This document shows, one piece after another, positions 1 through 9,451 of a stretch of DNA of 64,000 nucleotides. The stretch is from Methylococcaceae bacterium (GTDB taxonomy: Bacteria; Pseudomonadota; Gammaproteobacteria; Methylococcales; Methylomonadaceae), in assembly GCA_016715325.1 (NCBI GenBank), contig JADKAL010000001.1, forward strand, positions 62,001 to 126,000, in the 5' to 3' direction. The notes beneath the pieces were generated by a model. The model was not told the DNA's origin. It saw only the letters and a program-made list of their open reading frames with translations, and made no database searches. The translations under genes and the position numbers were made by a program. Every line of letters starts with the position of its first letter. Within the stretch, counting starts at the first letter, position 1.

Positions 1-324
1 AATATCTAAAGGCTTGCCTTCACGCAACATCAACAAGCCGGTGGTGTGGTCGATCTGGCTGTCAATGAGCAAGACGGTCTTGATGCCAGTATCGCGTAGG
101 CCGTGCTTAGGCTGGATGGCTGGAAAAGCTTCCAATTGGGTGCGGATGTCGGGCGAGGCATTGATCAATAGCCAATTTTCATTGTCGCTACTGACTGCGA
201 TGGACGATTGGGTGCGTTTTTTGCCGTTCATCTCGCCGGCACGGATGCGTTTGCAGTTGTTGCAGTTGCAGTTCCACTGCGGAAAACCGCCGCCCGCGCC
301 GGAGCCGAGGACTCTTATTTTCAT
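1..324 (-). CDS. pqqB: PqqB, PQQ biosynthesis protein (N-terminal part, runs off the window)
   Basis: The reverse strand from 324 reads [19 protein letters not shown], the start of PqqB, a metallo-beta-lactamase-fold protein of pyrroloquinoline quinone synthesis. The following [12 protein letters not shown] segment and the [15 protein letters not shown] segment also fit the family. About 108 residues are present; the rest lies left of position 1. It follows pqqA in the usual pqqAB order, 108 bases downstream, with a strong hairpin terminator between them. PQQ is the cofactor of methanol and other quinoprotein dehydrogenases, so it fits a methylotroph. Identification is firm; completeness cannot be judged. 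Confidence 0.95.
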   Translation of the reverse strand, partial: MKIRVLGSGAGGGFPQWNCNCNNCKRIRAGEMNGKKRTQSSIAVSSDNENWLLINASPDIRTQLEAFPAIQPKHGLRDTGIKTVLLIDSQIDHTTGLLMLREGKPLDI

Positions 325-383
325 GTGATTGTTCGTAATTAGGTTAAATGAGCAAATGATAGAGGATTTGCCGTAAATTAGGC

Positions 384-413
384 AAAAAAAAGGGGCTATG
401 TAAGCCCCTTTTT
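384..413 (-). terminator. Hairpin terminator/attenuator between pqqA and pqqB
   Basis: AAAAAGGGGCT (387-397) pairs perfectly with AGCCCCTTTTT (403-413) around a 5-base loop. On the minus strand the stem is followed by a run of eight T, so it is a good intrinsic terminator just after pqqA. It probably limits pqqB expression relative to the peptide gene pqqA. Confidence 0.85.
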
Positions 414-432
414 GTTTACAACCGATAAACGC

Positions 433-507
433 TTAACGGTTGTAGATGTACATGGTTACTTCAAAACCGAAACGCAGGTCTGTGTAACTTGGTGTTTCCC
501 ATTTCAT
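433..507 (-). CDS. pqqA: PqqA, coenzyme PQQ precursor peptide
   Basis: A 24-codon gene on the minus strand. It begins MKWETPSYTDLRFGFEVTMY and ends with IYNR. The conserved Glu and Tyr that are cross-linked to form PQQ are present in the E-V-T-M-Y segment (Glu16, Tyr20). A strong ribosome site, CTGGAGGTTGA, lies just upstream (about 509-519). It is a ribosomally made peptide cut and modified by PqqE and the other Pqq enzymes. It is followed by a terminator and then pqqB. Confidence 0.97.
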   Translation of the reverse strand: MKWETPSYTDLRFGFEVTMYIYNR

Positions 508-742
508 TGTCAACCTCCAGAAGTTTTAATTTGTTATACGCTAGCTTGATCAAGAAAGCTAACCGAAGTATACGACGATCTTTTTAATTTCGCAACACTT
601 GCAAAGGCTCGTTGCGTTCATAATTTTCTGCATGTATCGGGAGAGATCGGGCTTCTTTATTTTTTAGTAGAAAAGAGTATCATCAAGGATCATCTATCCT
701 TTAAATATAACAATTCAAGCAATAAGGCTATGAGGAGGAAAT

Positions 743-961
743 ATGGGTACCGTAATTGAAATTTTTGTAGTGATGTTAGTTGTCGGCGCCGGTGCTTTTG
801 CGCCGTTAGGCTATTTTATTTATAAGTTCGGTCAAAAAAACAGCCAACCCTTTGGTGAAACAGAACCGCACGGCGACAGTCCGTCCTTTGTTAACGAGCT
901 GGTCGAAAAAGTGATTGCTTTGGTTAAAAGCAAAACAAGCGGCAGTAAATCGAAGTCTTAA
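743..961 (+). CDS. Small single-pass membrane protein, unknown function
   Basis: A 72-residue protein preceded by a good ribosome site (GAGGAGG about 10 bases upstream). Residues about 5-28 form one hydrophobic segment (IEIFVVMLVVGAGAFAPLGY), followed by a charged, Lys/Ser-rich cytoplasmic-type tail. I do not recognise the family. It stands alone, divergent from pqqA and convergent with the moeB-like gene, and its terminator lies inside the end of that gene. The ribosome site and terminator support a real gene. Confidence 0.7.
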   Translation: MGTVIEIFVVMLVVGAGAFAPLGYFIYKFGQKNSQPFGETEPHGDSPSFVNELVEKVIALVKSKTSGSKSKS

Positions 962-971
962 AAGTATGCCA

Positions 972-1724
972 TTAATCCTCCAGGTTGCCGCAGGTCGGGC
1001 AACCTGGATTTTTTTTGAAGCGCATTGTCCTTATATTCATCGTTAAACCGTCGATCAACAGCAATCTGCCTGTTAAAGTTTCGCCCGTGTCGATAATCAA
1101 CTTCATGGTTTCTAAAGCTTGAATGCTGCCGATGATGCCCGTAATCGGGGCGATTACACCATTGGTGGCGCAGTTCAGATTTTCATCGTCCGTATTTTTG
1201 TATAAACAGTTGTAGCAGGGGCTATCGTTTCGGCCCGGCGTATAAACCGACACTTGTCCTTCAAACCGGATTGCCGCACCCGATACCAAAGGCTTTTTTG
1301 CGTTTACACACGCCTTATTGACGGCGAATCGCGTCGTAAAATTATCGCTGCAATCCAATACGACATCTGCATTTTCGACTTCTTTATCCAACGTATCGTC
1401 TGTTAATCGCTGTTTATTCGCTTTTACTGCTACTTCGGGATTCAATTGAAAAAGGGTGTTACGGGTTGAAATTACTTTATCCGTCCCCACATCTGCCGTG
1501 TGGTGGGCAATCTGCCTTTGTAAATTGGATAAATCTACGTCGTCGTTATCGTAAATCGTAATATGGCCGACGCCCCCGGCAGCTAGATACATCGCCGCTG
1601 GCGAGCCCAAGCCGCCCGCTCCGACAATTAAAATACGTGCGGAAAGCAGCTTATTCTGCCCGGCAATATCGCAGGCGGGCAACATGATTTGGCGGCTATA
1701 TCGGAGAAGTTGATTGTCATTCAT
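972..1724 (-). CDS. moeB: MoeB/ThiF/HesA-family adenylyltransferase (probable molybdopterin-synthase adenylyltransferase)
   Basis: A 250-residue E1-like protein. The N-terminal LLRYSRQIMLP is typical of MoeB/ThiF. GAGGLGSPAAMYLAAGGVG (about residue 36) is the ATP-binding glycine loop, DNDDVDLSNLQRQ the next conserved block and DCSDNF the following one. Two CxxC pairs (CYNC and CPTC) form the structural zinc site. Such enzymes adenylate the C-terminal Gly-Gly of a small sulfur carrier (MoaD or ThiS). Length matches MoeB. No moaD or thiS neighbour is visible, so MoeB versus ThiF is not settled by context. Confidence 0.85.
   Translation of the reverse strand: MNDNQLLRYSRQIMLPACDIAGQNKLLSARILIVGAGGLGSPAAMYLAAGGVGHITIYDNDDVDLSNLQRQIAHHTADVGTDKVISTRNTLFQLNPEVAVKANKQRLTDDTLDKEVENADVVLDCSDNFTTRFAVNKACVNAKKPLVSGAAIRFEGQVSVYTPGRNDSPCYNCLYKNTDDENLNCATNGVIAPITGIIGSIQALETMKLIIDTGETLTGRLLLIDGLTMNIRTMRFKKNPGCPTCGNLED
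980..1016 (+). terminator. Intrinsic terminator of the small membrane-protein gene, inside the 3' end of moeB
   Basis: CCAGGTTGCC (980-989) pairs perfectly with GGCAACCTGG (998-1007) around 8 bases, followed by A and eight T (1009-1016). It is oriented for the plus-strand gene ending at 961. The same bases encode the last Cys-x-x-Cys region of the convergent MoeB-like protein. Confidence 0.85.
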
Positions 1725-1770
1725 GAGTATACGGAATAAGTAAGATTACGCGGGGATGATGCCAAAGAAC

Positions 1771-1798
1771 TTGACAGACTGCAAAAGCTCATTATCAT
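1771..1798 (+). promoter_or_regulatory. Sigma-70 promoter of groESL
   Basis: TTGACA (1771-1776) and TATCAT (1793-1798) are separated by 16 bases. The -10 box touches the CIRCE operator that begins at 1798, an arrangement that lets a bound repressor block RNA polymerase. Confidence 0.8.
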
Positions 1799-1824
1799 TA
1801 GCACTCATTACTAGCGAGTGCTAA
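1798..1824 (+). promoter_or_regulatory. CIRCE operator (HrcA binding site)
   Basis: TTAGCACTC (1798-1806), nine bases, then GAGTGCTAA (1816-1824): an exact CIRCE inverted repeat, 45 bases before the groES start. CIRCE is the operator of the heat-shock repressor HrcA. hrcA itself is not in the window. Confidence 0.97.
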
Positions 1825-1868
1825 TAACAAATTTACAACCTTAATTTTGATCCATAGGAGATATTTTA

Positions 1869-2156
1869 ATGAACATACGTCCGTTACACGACAGAGTGGT
1901 AGTCAAACGTTCTGAAGAAGAAACTACAACCCCAGGCGGTATCGTATTGCCAGGTTCCGCAGCTGAAAAACCAAGCGAAGGCTTGGTATTGGCGGTAGGT
2001 AATGGTAAGCAACTGGACAATGGCTCAGTACGCGCTTTAGAAGTAAAAGTCGGCGACAAAGTGCTGTTTGGTCAATATTCCGGCAACAAAGTTAAAGTTG
2101 ACGGCGAAGAGTTGATCGTGATGCGCGAAGAAGACATCATGGGTATTTTGGGCTAA
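1869..2156 (+). CDS. groS: GroES co-chaperonin
   Basis: A 95-residue Hsp10 beginning [14 protein letters not shown], with the mobile-loop sequence [13 protein letters not shown] and ending in the usual EDIMGIL region. It caps the GroEL ring during ATP-driven protein folding in the cytoplasm. A ribosome site (TAGGAGA) lies about 8 bases upstream. It is first in the groES-groEL operon, under the CIRCE-overlapped promoter. Length and sequence are entirely normal. Confidence 0.98.
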   Translation: MNIRPLHDRVVVKRSEEETTTPGGIVLPGSAAEKPSEGLVLAVGNGKQLDNGSVRALEVKVGDKVLFGQYSGNKVKVDGEELIVMREEDIMGILG

Positions 2157-2196
2157 TCGGCGACCAATCTCTTTACACGTACTAACTAACTCATAG

Positions 2197-3849
<1,653 letters not shown>

Positions 3850-3887
3850 GCCTCCGCTTTTACCAAAAGCGTTGTTGTAAAAAGGAA

Positions 3888-3920
3888 AACCCGGTTGTTG
3901 CAAATCAGCCGGGTTTTTTT
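3888..3920 (+). terminator. Intrinsic terminator of the groESL operon
   Basis: AACCCGGTTG (3888-3897) pairs with CAGCCGGGTT (3906-3915, one G-T pair) and runs into seven T. It lies about 40 bases after the groEL stop. Confidence 0.9.
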
Positions 3921-4350
3921 ATGTCGAAAATTCGTGTGATAGCTTTTACATCTTTAGGTCCAAATATAAAAGGCTATAGATTCAGCCTTGTGAAGCCTCA
4001 ACTCGCGTTTGCTCTTATGCCTTTTGGCAATGTGGTATGTGCTTCGACATGATCAGCACGAACGGTTCAGCCTTTTAAAGGCCGAATTTAGGTTTTATGA
4101 GATTTTGGTCTAAACAATTAGAGCTACCGTAATTGAGCCTTGGAAAAGATTGGCGCCGTTCGGGAAAAGTTAAGGGGGCAATTTCTTGGAAGTGTCTTTT
4201 TTACAAGAGCGGTATTGGACGCTATGTCAGCCAATATTATTTTTGGTTAGGCATGATAGGGTTTTCAACACACAAGATACGTCAAAAAGTAACGTAGTTG
4301 TAGTCTATTAAAATATAACTCATTGGTTTATGAGCAATATTTATGATATT
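3921..4350. other. Gene-free stretch between groEL and the tRNA-Leu island
   Basis: No supported gene. It holds one degenerate copy of the dispersed MITE-like repeat (3974-4087). The rest shows nothing recognisable. It ends at the left attachment copy of the island. Confidence 0.6.
3974..4087 (+). repeat. Dispersed MITE-like repeat, degenerate copy
   Basis: It begins CTATAGATTCAGCC and ends CCTTTTAAAGGCCGAAT, with the family core GCTTCGACATGATCAGCACG. It matches the full copies at 22434-22551 and 47214-47332 at the ends and right half; the left interior has diverged. Confidence 0.75.
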
Positions 4351-4408
4351 TGGTGCCGAGAAAAGGACTTGAACCTTCACGGGGTTGCCCCCACCAGCAC
4401 CTGAAGCT
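4351..4408 (-). repeat. Attachment-site copy: 3' half of tRNA-Leu (left end of island)
   Basis: 58 bases, 55 identical to 11271-11328, the 3' half of the intact tRNA-Leu, in the same orientation. It includes the encoded CCA end, T arm, variable arm and part of the anticodon arm, then diverges. With the intact tRNA it forms the direct repeat expected from integration of an element into the 3' end of a tRNA gene. The three differences lie in the variable arm and keep it paired. Confidence 0.85.
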
Positions 4409-4845
4409 AAAACTTCTTCCCTTGTAGAAACTAGATTATTTCAATCTCATCATCTACTTACAGTAATATATTAATAATTATATAGATACCTAAAAGCCCC
4501 TTTGTCACGCTGTTGTCACAGCAAGGGGTTTATTTCATGGCTACCATCAGAAAAGATGTGGCAAATACCAAGTACAAGTTAGGAAAGATGCTACCAACAT
4601 TAGCCGGACTTTCATCAATAAAGTTGATGCTATCAAATGGGGTAAGGAACAAGAAGTAAAGATCGAACAAGGTAGCTACGTTTCCAGAAAAGAATCGGTA
4701 ACTCTTGGATTTTTGCTGAATCGGTGGGGAACAAGAAGATTAATTCACCTGAAAAGCTGGAAAGCGGAAAGATATAAGGTCGGAATGATTGCTAGGGAGC
4801 TTGGCAATCTTTCTTTAGACAGGGTTAATAGTGCCTTGTTGGTGG
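4351..4845 (+). repeat. Left arm of a 495/496-bp inverted repeat (partner 6621-7116)
   Basis: This arm is the reverse complement of 6621-7116 apart from three single-base indels in the integrase start: one A lost near 4555, one G gained near 4728 and one T lost near 4736. It contains the tRNA 3' half, about 128 bases of leader and the first ~100 codons of an integrase gene. Identity stops sharply after GGTGG at 4845. Confidence 0.9.
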
Positions 4846-5484
4846 AATATAGGGATAAAACGGCTTGGTGTAGTTGCTAATCAGACTGTTAAGCATGAAC
4901 TAGGCATTATCCGTAGAGCCATGAAGAAAGGTATTGAATGGGGTTACATTTCTTCCGTACCTTATTTGGCTTCACCTTCTTTGAAAGGGCAAGCCAGAAC
5001 TAGACGACTGAAAGAACATGAAATAAATTTACTGCTAGACAGTTGTGACGAATATTTACAGCATGTCGTCATTGTTCTAATAGAAACAGCCATGAGAAGA
5101 GGAGAGCTAACATCAATCCTAATCACTGATATTAACCTAGAACTTAGGCTAATAACGCTTAAAGATACAAAAAACGGTGAAAATCGTATTGTTCCTGTCA
5201 GTAATAAAGCATTAACTTCTGTAAATTACCTAATCAAAAACACAAATTCACAGCACCTAATAAACTATAAGAAAGAATGGTTAACAGAGAAATTTATTAC
5301 ACTCTGTAGAACTATAGGAATAGAAAACTTTAGGCTTCATGATCTAAGGCATGAAGGTGTTTCCAGATTGTTCGAGAAAGGCTTGAACATGATAGAAGTT
5401 AGTACAATTTCAGGGCATAAAGATTTATCTATGTTGAAAAGGTACACACATATAAATCCAGAAACTTTAGTTTCAAAGATTTGA
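4537..5484 (+). pseudogene. Tyrosine recombinase (phage/island integrase), frameshifted
   Basis: The start at 4537 reads MATIRK and then shifts frame. The inverted copy (6610-6930) shows the intended N-terminal arm and SAM-like domain (RTFINKVDAIKWGKEQEVKIEQGSY, split here as RTFINKVDAIKW plus GKEQEVKIEQGSY). The C-terminal catalytic part is open from about 4857 to 5484, with RRGEL (catalytic Arg), RLHDLRHEGVSRLFEKG (His-x-x-Arg), SGHKD and the Tyr of KRYTH. Four single-base differences from a readable gene lie near 4555, 4728, 4736 and 4867; three are in A or G runs. It lies just inside the left attachment copy. As written it makes no full-length protein; sequence errors in homopolymers are a possible alternative. 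Confidence 0.85.
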
Positions 5485-5658
5485 TTAAAGGTTAAGTGTC
5501 ATTTACTTACTTACTGATCTATCATCGAACCTTAATATAATATCGAATACATACTAATTATGTCATTCCTTACATAAATTTTTTTTTATTATGGTATGGA
5601 TTGACATATTTTTAAAAACAATAATAATATATTTAATATCAATATATTATGATGTTTT

Positions 5659-6609
5659 ATGGTTGCTTGCAATACATTAAAAGTCGGTCAATCCTTTCCC
5701 AATTACATAGCGCTATGTAAGTTTCTGGATGAACCAATCAAAAAAGGTGGGGCAAAAATCAATCAACTGAAACACTGGCAAACTTGTTTTATTTGGGAGA
5801 AACAGAAACAAAAATACATTATTGTCCATATTATTAAACCGTTATGCCGCCGTCCACATCTACAAAGAGAAAATTCTAAATGGTATAGAGAAGTAGCTAT
5901 TATTTTATTAAATAAAATTGCAGAAACTATCGCTAATGGAAATAACAATGATGGATTTAACGAACTTGTTTTAACTTCCATAGAAGCATACATGATTTTA
6001 GGTTTATGTAACGGTAAGTTAAGAAATATTAAAACAGAAGACTTCCTTCCTGAAATACCAGAACATATTAGGATAGGTTTTTATAATGAAGCTACAAGTG
6101 TTTTCAGAGACATATTAAGGAATGTTTTAGAAAGTTTGGATCGCCAGTTAATTATAACTTATGAAAAAACATATAGATTTTCTAAAGAAAATACTAAAAA
6201 TACAAAAGTCGCATGTTTTGAAGAGAAAACAATAATTCGAAAAATAATTAGAGAATTATTAGATAAGAAAAAATTAAAGAATGAACAAGCGGTGTATCTT
6301 CTACATCAAGAGGTGTCTTTTTATAAAGAACTACAACAATTATTAGAAGAAAATGGATTTTATAATTGCTATAAGGTTTATCGTATTGGTTTTACGAAAT
6401 CTTGCTTACCAAGTTTTCAGAATTACGTAAATAGTCTAACCGAACAAGATTCTGCTAGATTGAATATAAACTCGAAAGTTTATAATGAGTTAAAAGATGA
6501 GAAATTTATAGGTTCAATACGTTTTAAAAGTGACAGTTTAGAAAACTGGTTGGACGGCATTTCACGGATAAATAAACTCATTGAAATTACTATTCCTTTA
6601 TTAGACTAA
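5659..6609 (+). CDS. Unknown 316-aa protein of the tRNA-Leu island
   Basis: A complete, very AT-rich gene of 316 codons, starting ATGGTTGC. I do not recognise a named family. The N-terminal ~55 residues (KVGQSFPNYIALCKFLDEP, later QLKHWQTCFIWEKQ) resemble a short domain I associate with phage and plasmid genes of Firmicutes: VG-x-x-Y-x-NY-x-x-L-C, then QLKxW, then a basic Y/F-x-x-E segment. That is recall, not a search. The remainder is helical and Lys/Glu-rich, with no visible enzyme motif, signal peptide or membrane segment. It lies between the integrase gene and its inverted partial copy, so it is cargo or a regulator of the element. Confidence 0.7.
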   Translation: MVACNTLKVGQSFPNYIALCKFLDEPIKKGGAKINQLKHWQTCFIWEKQKQKYIIVHIIKPLCRRPHLQRENSKWYREVAIILLNKIAETIANGNNNDGFNELVLTSIEAYMILGLCNGKLRNIKTEDFLPEIPEHIRIGFYNEATSVFRDILRNVLESLDRQLIITYEKTYRFSKENTKNTKVACFEEKTIIRKIIRELLDKKKLKNEQAVYLLHQEVSFYKELQQLLEENGFYNCYKVYRIGFTKSCLPSFQNYVNSLTEQDSARLNINSKVYNELKDEKFIGSIRFKSDSLENWLDGISRINKLIEITIPLLD

Positions 6610-6930
6610 TTATATTGTTACCACCAACAAGGCACTATTAACCCTGTCTAAAGAAAGATTGCCAAGCTCCCTAGCAATCATTCCGACCTTATATCTTTCC
6701 GCTTTCCAGCTTTTCAGGTGAATTAATACTTCTTGTTCCCACCGATTCAGCAAAAATCCAAGAGTTACCGATTCTTTTCTGGAAACGTAGCTACCTTGTT
6801 CGATCTTTACTTCTTGTTCCTTACCCCATTTGATAGCATCAACTTTATTGATGAAAGTCCGGCTAATGTTGGTAGCATCTTTCCTAACTTGTACTTGGTA
6901 TTTGCCACATCTTTTTCTGATGGTAGCCAT
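6610..6930 (-). pseudogene. Inverted, truncated copy of the integrase N-terminus
   Basis: The minus strand from 6930 reads MATIRKRCGKYQVQVRKDAT, then RTFINKVDAIKW and the SAM-like DNA-binding domain to LSLDRVNSALLV. It leaves homology at 6621 and stops three codons later (VTI). The frame is intact, unlike the plus-strand copy, but the whole catalytic domain is missing. It could at most make a DNA-binding fragment, which might compete for integrase sites; that is speculation. Confidence 0.85.
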
Positions 6931-7116
6931 GAAATAAACCCCTTGCTGTGACAACAGCGTGACAAAGGGGCTTTTAGGTATCTATATAATTATTAATATA
7001 TTACTGTAAGTAGATGATGAGATTGAAATAATCTAGTTTCTACAAGGGAAGAAGTTTTAGCTTCAGGTGCTGGTGGGGGCAACCCCGTGAAGGTTCAAGT
7101 CCTTTTCTCGGCACCA
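6621..7116 (-). repeat. Right arm of the 495/496-bp inverted repeat (partner 4351-4845)
   Basis: The reverse complement matches 4351-4845 base for base except for three indels. The shared segment ends with the tRNA-Leu 3' half at 7059-7116, whose CCA end faces outward, so both ends of the 4351-7116 unit are tRNA 3' ends. Confidence 0.9.
7059..7116 (+). repeat. Third, inverted copy of the tRNA-Leu 3' half (internal attachment-like site)
   Basis: It is identical to the reverse complement of 4351-4408, including the three variable-arm differences from the chromosomal tRNA. It is in opposite orientation to both island ends. It sits at the hinge shared by two inverted repeats (4351/7116 and 7059/11328). 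Confidence 0.85.
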
Positions 7117-7818
7117 AAAAAACTTCAATATATCAATAATTTAATGGATTTTCCGTTAAGCCCAAAATAGAAGCATCATTTTAATCTGATTTCAATGGCT
7201 GTGACAATCGTGTGACATGCCGAACAGATACAAAGATCACAGAAAAAGTGCCTTGTAGCAGTAATATTGCAACAGAGTACAGAAACTTGAGTTTTTAACC
7301 TAACTTTACAGCTTTAAGAAGTTGTCTTAGATCAATCCAGATTGCGTTTTTCTTCCAGATTAGGTTTTCAACGTGATTTTAACTATTCGCCACTAATATT
7401 CTTATAGATATTTATATAATATATAAAATAATAGAATGATTTAGCTTGTTTTCATGGAACATAACCATGAAGGGTTTATTTATTCCTGCAATTGGCTTTG
7501 TTGCTCCGTCTACAAGGCTTTAAATGGCAACTTTAACCGGAAAATTGTCTTTTTGTAGATTGTAAAGCCGCAAAAACAGGCTATTATCAGCTTTAAATTG
7601 TCCCTTGTAGTTGCAAAAGCTGTAATCAATGCTTACTTACCTGCAATTTTCGATTTCCCGTGGGATGCTAGATAAAAAATGACAGCCTGTTACAGACACG
7701 CACACCCGTGAAGCCTTGAGAAGTACCTTGGGTTTATGTGGATAGGTTGTTGTAGATGTTAATGCTTATTGGAAATTTAAAATCTAATTTTGTTGTTATG
7801 TCTGTAAATTAAATCACA
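7059..7818 (+). repeat. Left arm of a ~760-bp inverted repeat (partner 10570-11328)
   Basis: After the tRNA part, 7117-7818 is the reverse complement of 10570-11270 with scattered substitutions and small indels. The most diverged part is near 7240-7280 against about 11105-11145. Matching stops at AAATCACA (7811-7818), 22 bases before the lipoprotein start. No gene is evident in it. It contains several copies of the heptamer CTTGTAG or its complement (7252, 7510, 7604), possibly protein-binding sites. Confidence 0.9.
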
Positions 7819-7840
7819 CCGTATAGTTTGAAGAGGGAAA

Positions 7841-8217
7841 ATGAAAGTATCAAAATTTATGTTAAGTAAATTCTTTTTTATATTGCTTATATCTGGTTGC
7901 AGCACTGTGGATAGCAAAATAACTAAAGAAAATAGTAACGACTTAGCCAGTTATAATGAATTAAGAAAAAAAACGATAAATGATTCAGTTCAATCAGTCT
8001 TTAAAACTTTTCGGGAAGATGGAGAACCTGGAGTAATCAAAAGCTACAAGATTGCTATTCTGATCAATCTTGGAAAGGCAAAGCTCTAAATCATGAGTTG
8101 GAATCTTGTATAGCACAGGATTGGGTATTTTCTCGAATAATTGCAGACGCTTATCAGAAACACTTTTTTAATAAATTGTCCAAGAATCGCTCTGATTTTC
8201 AGAACGAATATACAAGT
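7841..8217 (+). pseudogene. Lipoprotein, 5' part, frameshifted and cut by an IS5-type element
   Basis: Starts ATG at 7841 after GAAGAGGG. The N-terminus has a lysine start, a hydrophobic stretch and the lipobox LLISGC, so it encodes a lipoprotein signal. The frame closes at 8089. A shifted frame continues at once (CYSDQSWKGKALNHELESC, then AQDWVFSRIIADAYQKHFFN), showing a one-base loss near 8045-8055. At 8217 the insertion element begins. Across the element the reading resumes in the same frame at 9456 (IPSMEERVVLAMQSTG), so this is the first quarter of the MORN-repeat gene below. The product is unlikely to be functional. Confidence 0.8.
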
Positions 8218-9451
8218 GGGAACCTCGAAAAACCCGCATAAAATAACTGAAATAGGGTAAGACGTTTGTAAAATCAGCTTTATTGTCGGGGCACCCTGCC
8301 CGACTTTCCCCCGAAACCGCCAATTAGCGCGGTTTCGGGCGCACCTCGCCCGTCAACAGGCGAAGGCGGGCCTGATCCCGCATGCTTGCAGGCTGCAAAG
8401 ACGACGCAGGTTGTAGACGGCCGCCTTCAGGTTCAACTGCAGGGTTGCCCTGGCTAAGCCGATGGTGCGCACGCCGTTGCCGCCCAGGTGTTTGAGCCCG
8501 GCGAACACATGTTCGACACGCGCCCTGCTGCGAGCGATGCGGGTGTTGCGCCGCCGTTGACGCACCGACAAGGGCTTGCCCTTGGCTGCCTTGCGCTGGA
8601 TGTGCGTCCTCAGCCCGTTCCCCTTAAGCCGCGCTTCCCGTTCCGCATCGACGTAACCCTTGTCGGCGTAGAGGTCGCGGCTGGTGTTGCCGTCGTCCAG
8701 CACGTCTTCAAGATGCAGGGTGTCGTGTTCGCTGGCGGTTGTCACCTTGAGCTTCCGGACCAGCTTGTAACGCTTGTCGGCGTTGACGGTCACCTTGTAG
8801 CCGTAATAAGACTTGCCGTGCTTTTTCGTCCAAGTGGCATCCAAGTCCTTTTGCCTTCGCTTGGCGGGCGTCCATTCGACCGGCATGGCATCGTGTTCAA
8901 CGATGGCCTTCTCGTCCTTGTCAAAGTGCTGCCTGGGCGCGGGAACGAGGCTGGCGTCCACCATCTGCCCGCTCCGGGCAAGGTAGCCGTGGCGGTTCAG
9001 TTCACGGTCGACCGCGTCGAACAAGACCGTCTCCGCGCCCGCCTCAACGAGGCGTTCGCGGAATTCCCACACCGTGGTCCGGTCTGGGATTTGACTGCTG
9101 TCCCTAAGCCCGACAAAGCGCTGGAAACTCATCCGATCCAAGAGTTGGTATTCCACCTGTTCGTCGCTTAACCCTTGGAGTTGTTGCAATACCAACACAC
9201 GCACCATGAGTTCCGTCGGGAACGGTGGCCGCCCGCCCAACTCCCGGCTCGGGCGCGGTGACGCCGCATCGACTTGCGCCGACAACGCGGCAAAATCCAC
9301 CATCTTCCCGATGGTCTGCAAGATATCCCCAAGCTTGTCCAACTTCGCTTCTCGTTCTTCGGCGGCAAATAGGCTTGTCTTAATCATTTCGGCACCTTGT
9401 TTCTATTACTTTTGCCTATTATCTCAGATTGGGTGGTTTTTCGAGGTTCCC
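8218..9451. mobile_element. IS5-family insertion sequence
   Basis: A ~1.23-kb element with 17-bp terminal inverted repeats GGGAACCTCGAAAAACC (8218-8234 and the complement at 9435-9451). It is flanked by the 4-bp duplication AAGT (8214-8217 and 9452-9455). It carries one intact transposase gene. Its base composition is far more GC-rich than the AT-rich island around it, so it is a later arrival from another source. It splits a lipoprotein/MORN gene. Confidence 0.92.
8353..9387 (-). CDS. IS5-family DDE transposase
   Basis: A 344-residue transposase. The N-terminal DUF772-type domain shows GGRPPFPTELMVRVLVLQQL and LSDEQVEYQLLDRMSFQRFV; IPDRTTVWEFRERL follows. The DDE-domain blocks include MVDASLVPAPRQH (first Asp), DLYADKGYVDAEREARL (second Asp) and RARVEHVFAGLKHLGG (Glu). 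The gene is complete with no frameshift, so the element may still be active. The GC-rich codon use contrasts with its neighbours. Confidence 0.93.
   Translation of the reverse strand: MIKTSLFAAEEREAKLDKLGDILQTIGKMVDFAALSAQVDAASPRPSRELGGRPPFPTELMVRVLVLQQLQGLSDEQVEYQLLDRMSFQRFVGLRDSSQIPDRTTVWEFRERLVEAGAETVLFDAVDRELNRHGYLARSGQMVDASLVPAPRQHFDKDEKAIVEHDAMPVEWTPAKRRQKDLDATWTKKHGKSYYGYKVTVNADKRYKLVRKLKVTTASEHDTLHLEDVLDDGNTSRDLYADKGYVDAEREARLKGNGLRTHIQRKAAKGKPLSVRQRRRNTRIARSRARVEHVFAGLKHLGGNGVRTIGLARATLQLNLKAAVYNLRRLCSLQACGIRPAFAC

Noticed and set aside
14..328. 104-codon open frame on the plus strand at the window start
   Set aside because: It is antisense to the clear PqqB coding sequence.
8488..9171. 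227-codon open frame antisense to the IS5 transposase
   Set aside because: It is the complement of a GC-rich transposase gene, where long antisense frames arise by chance.
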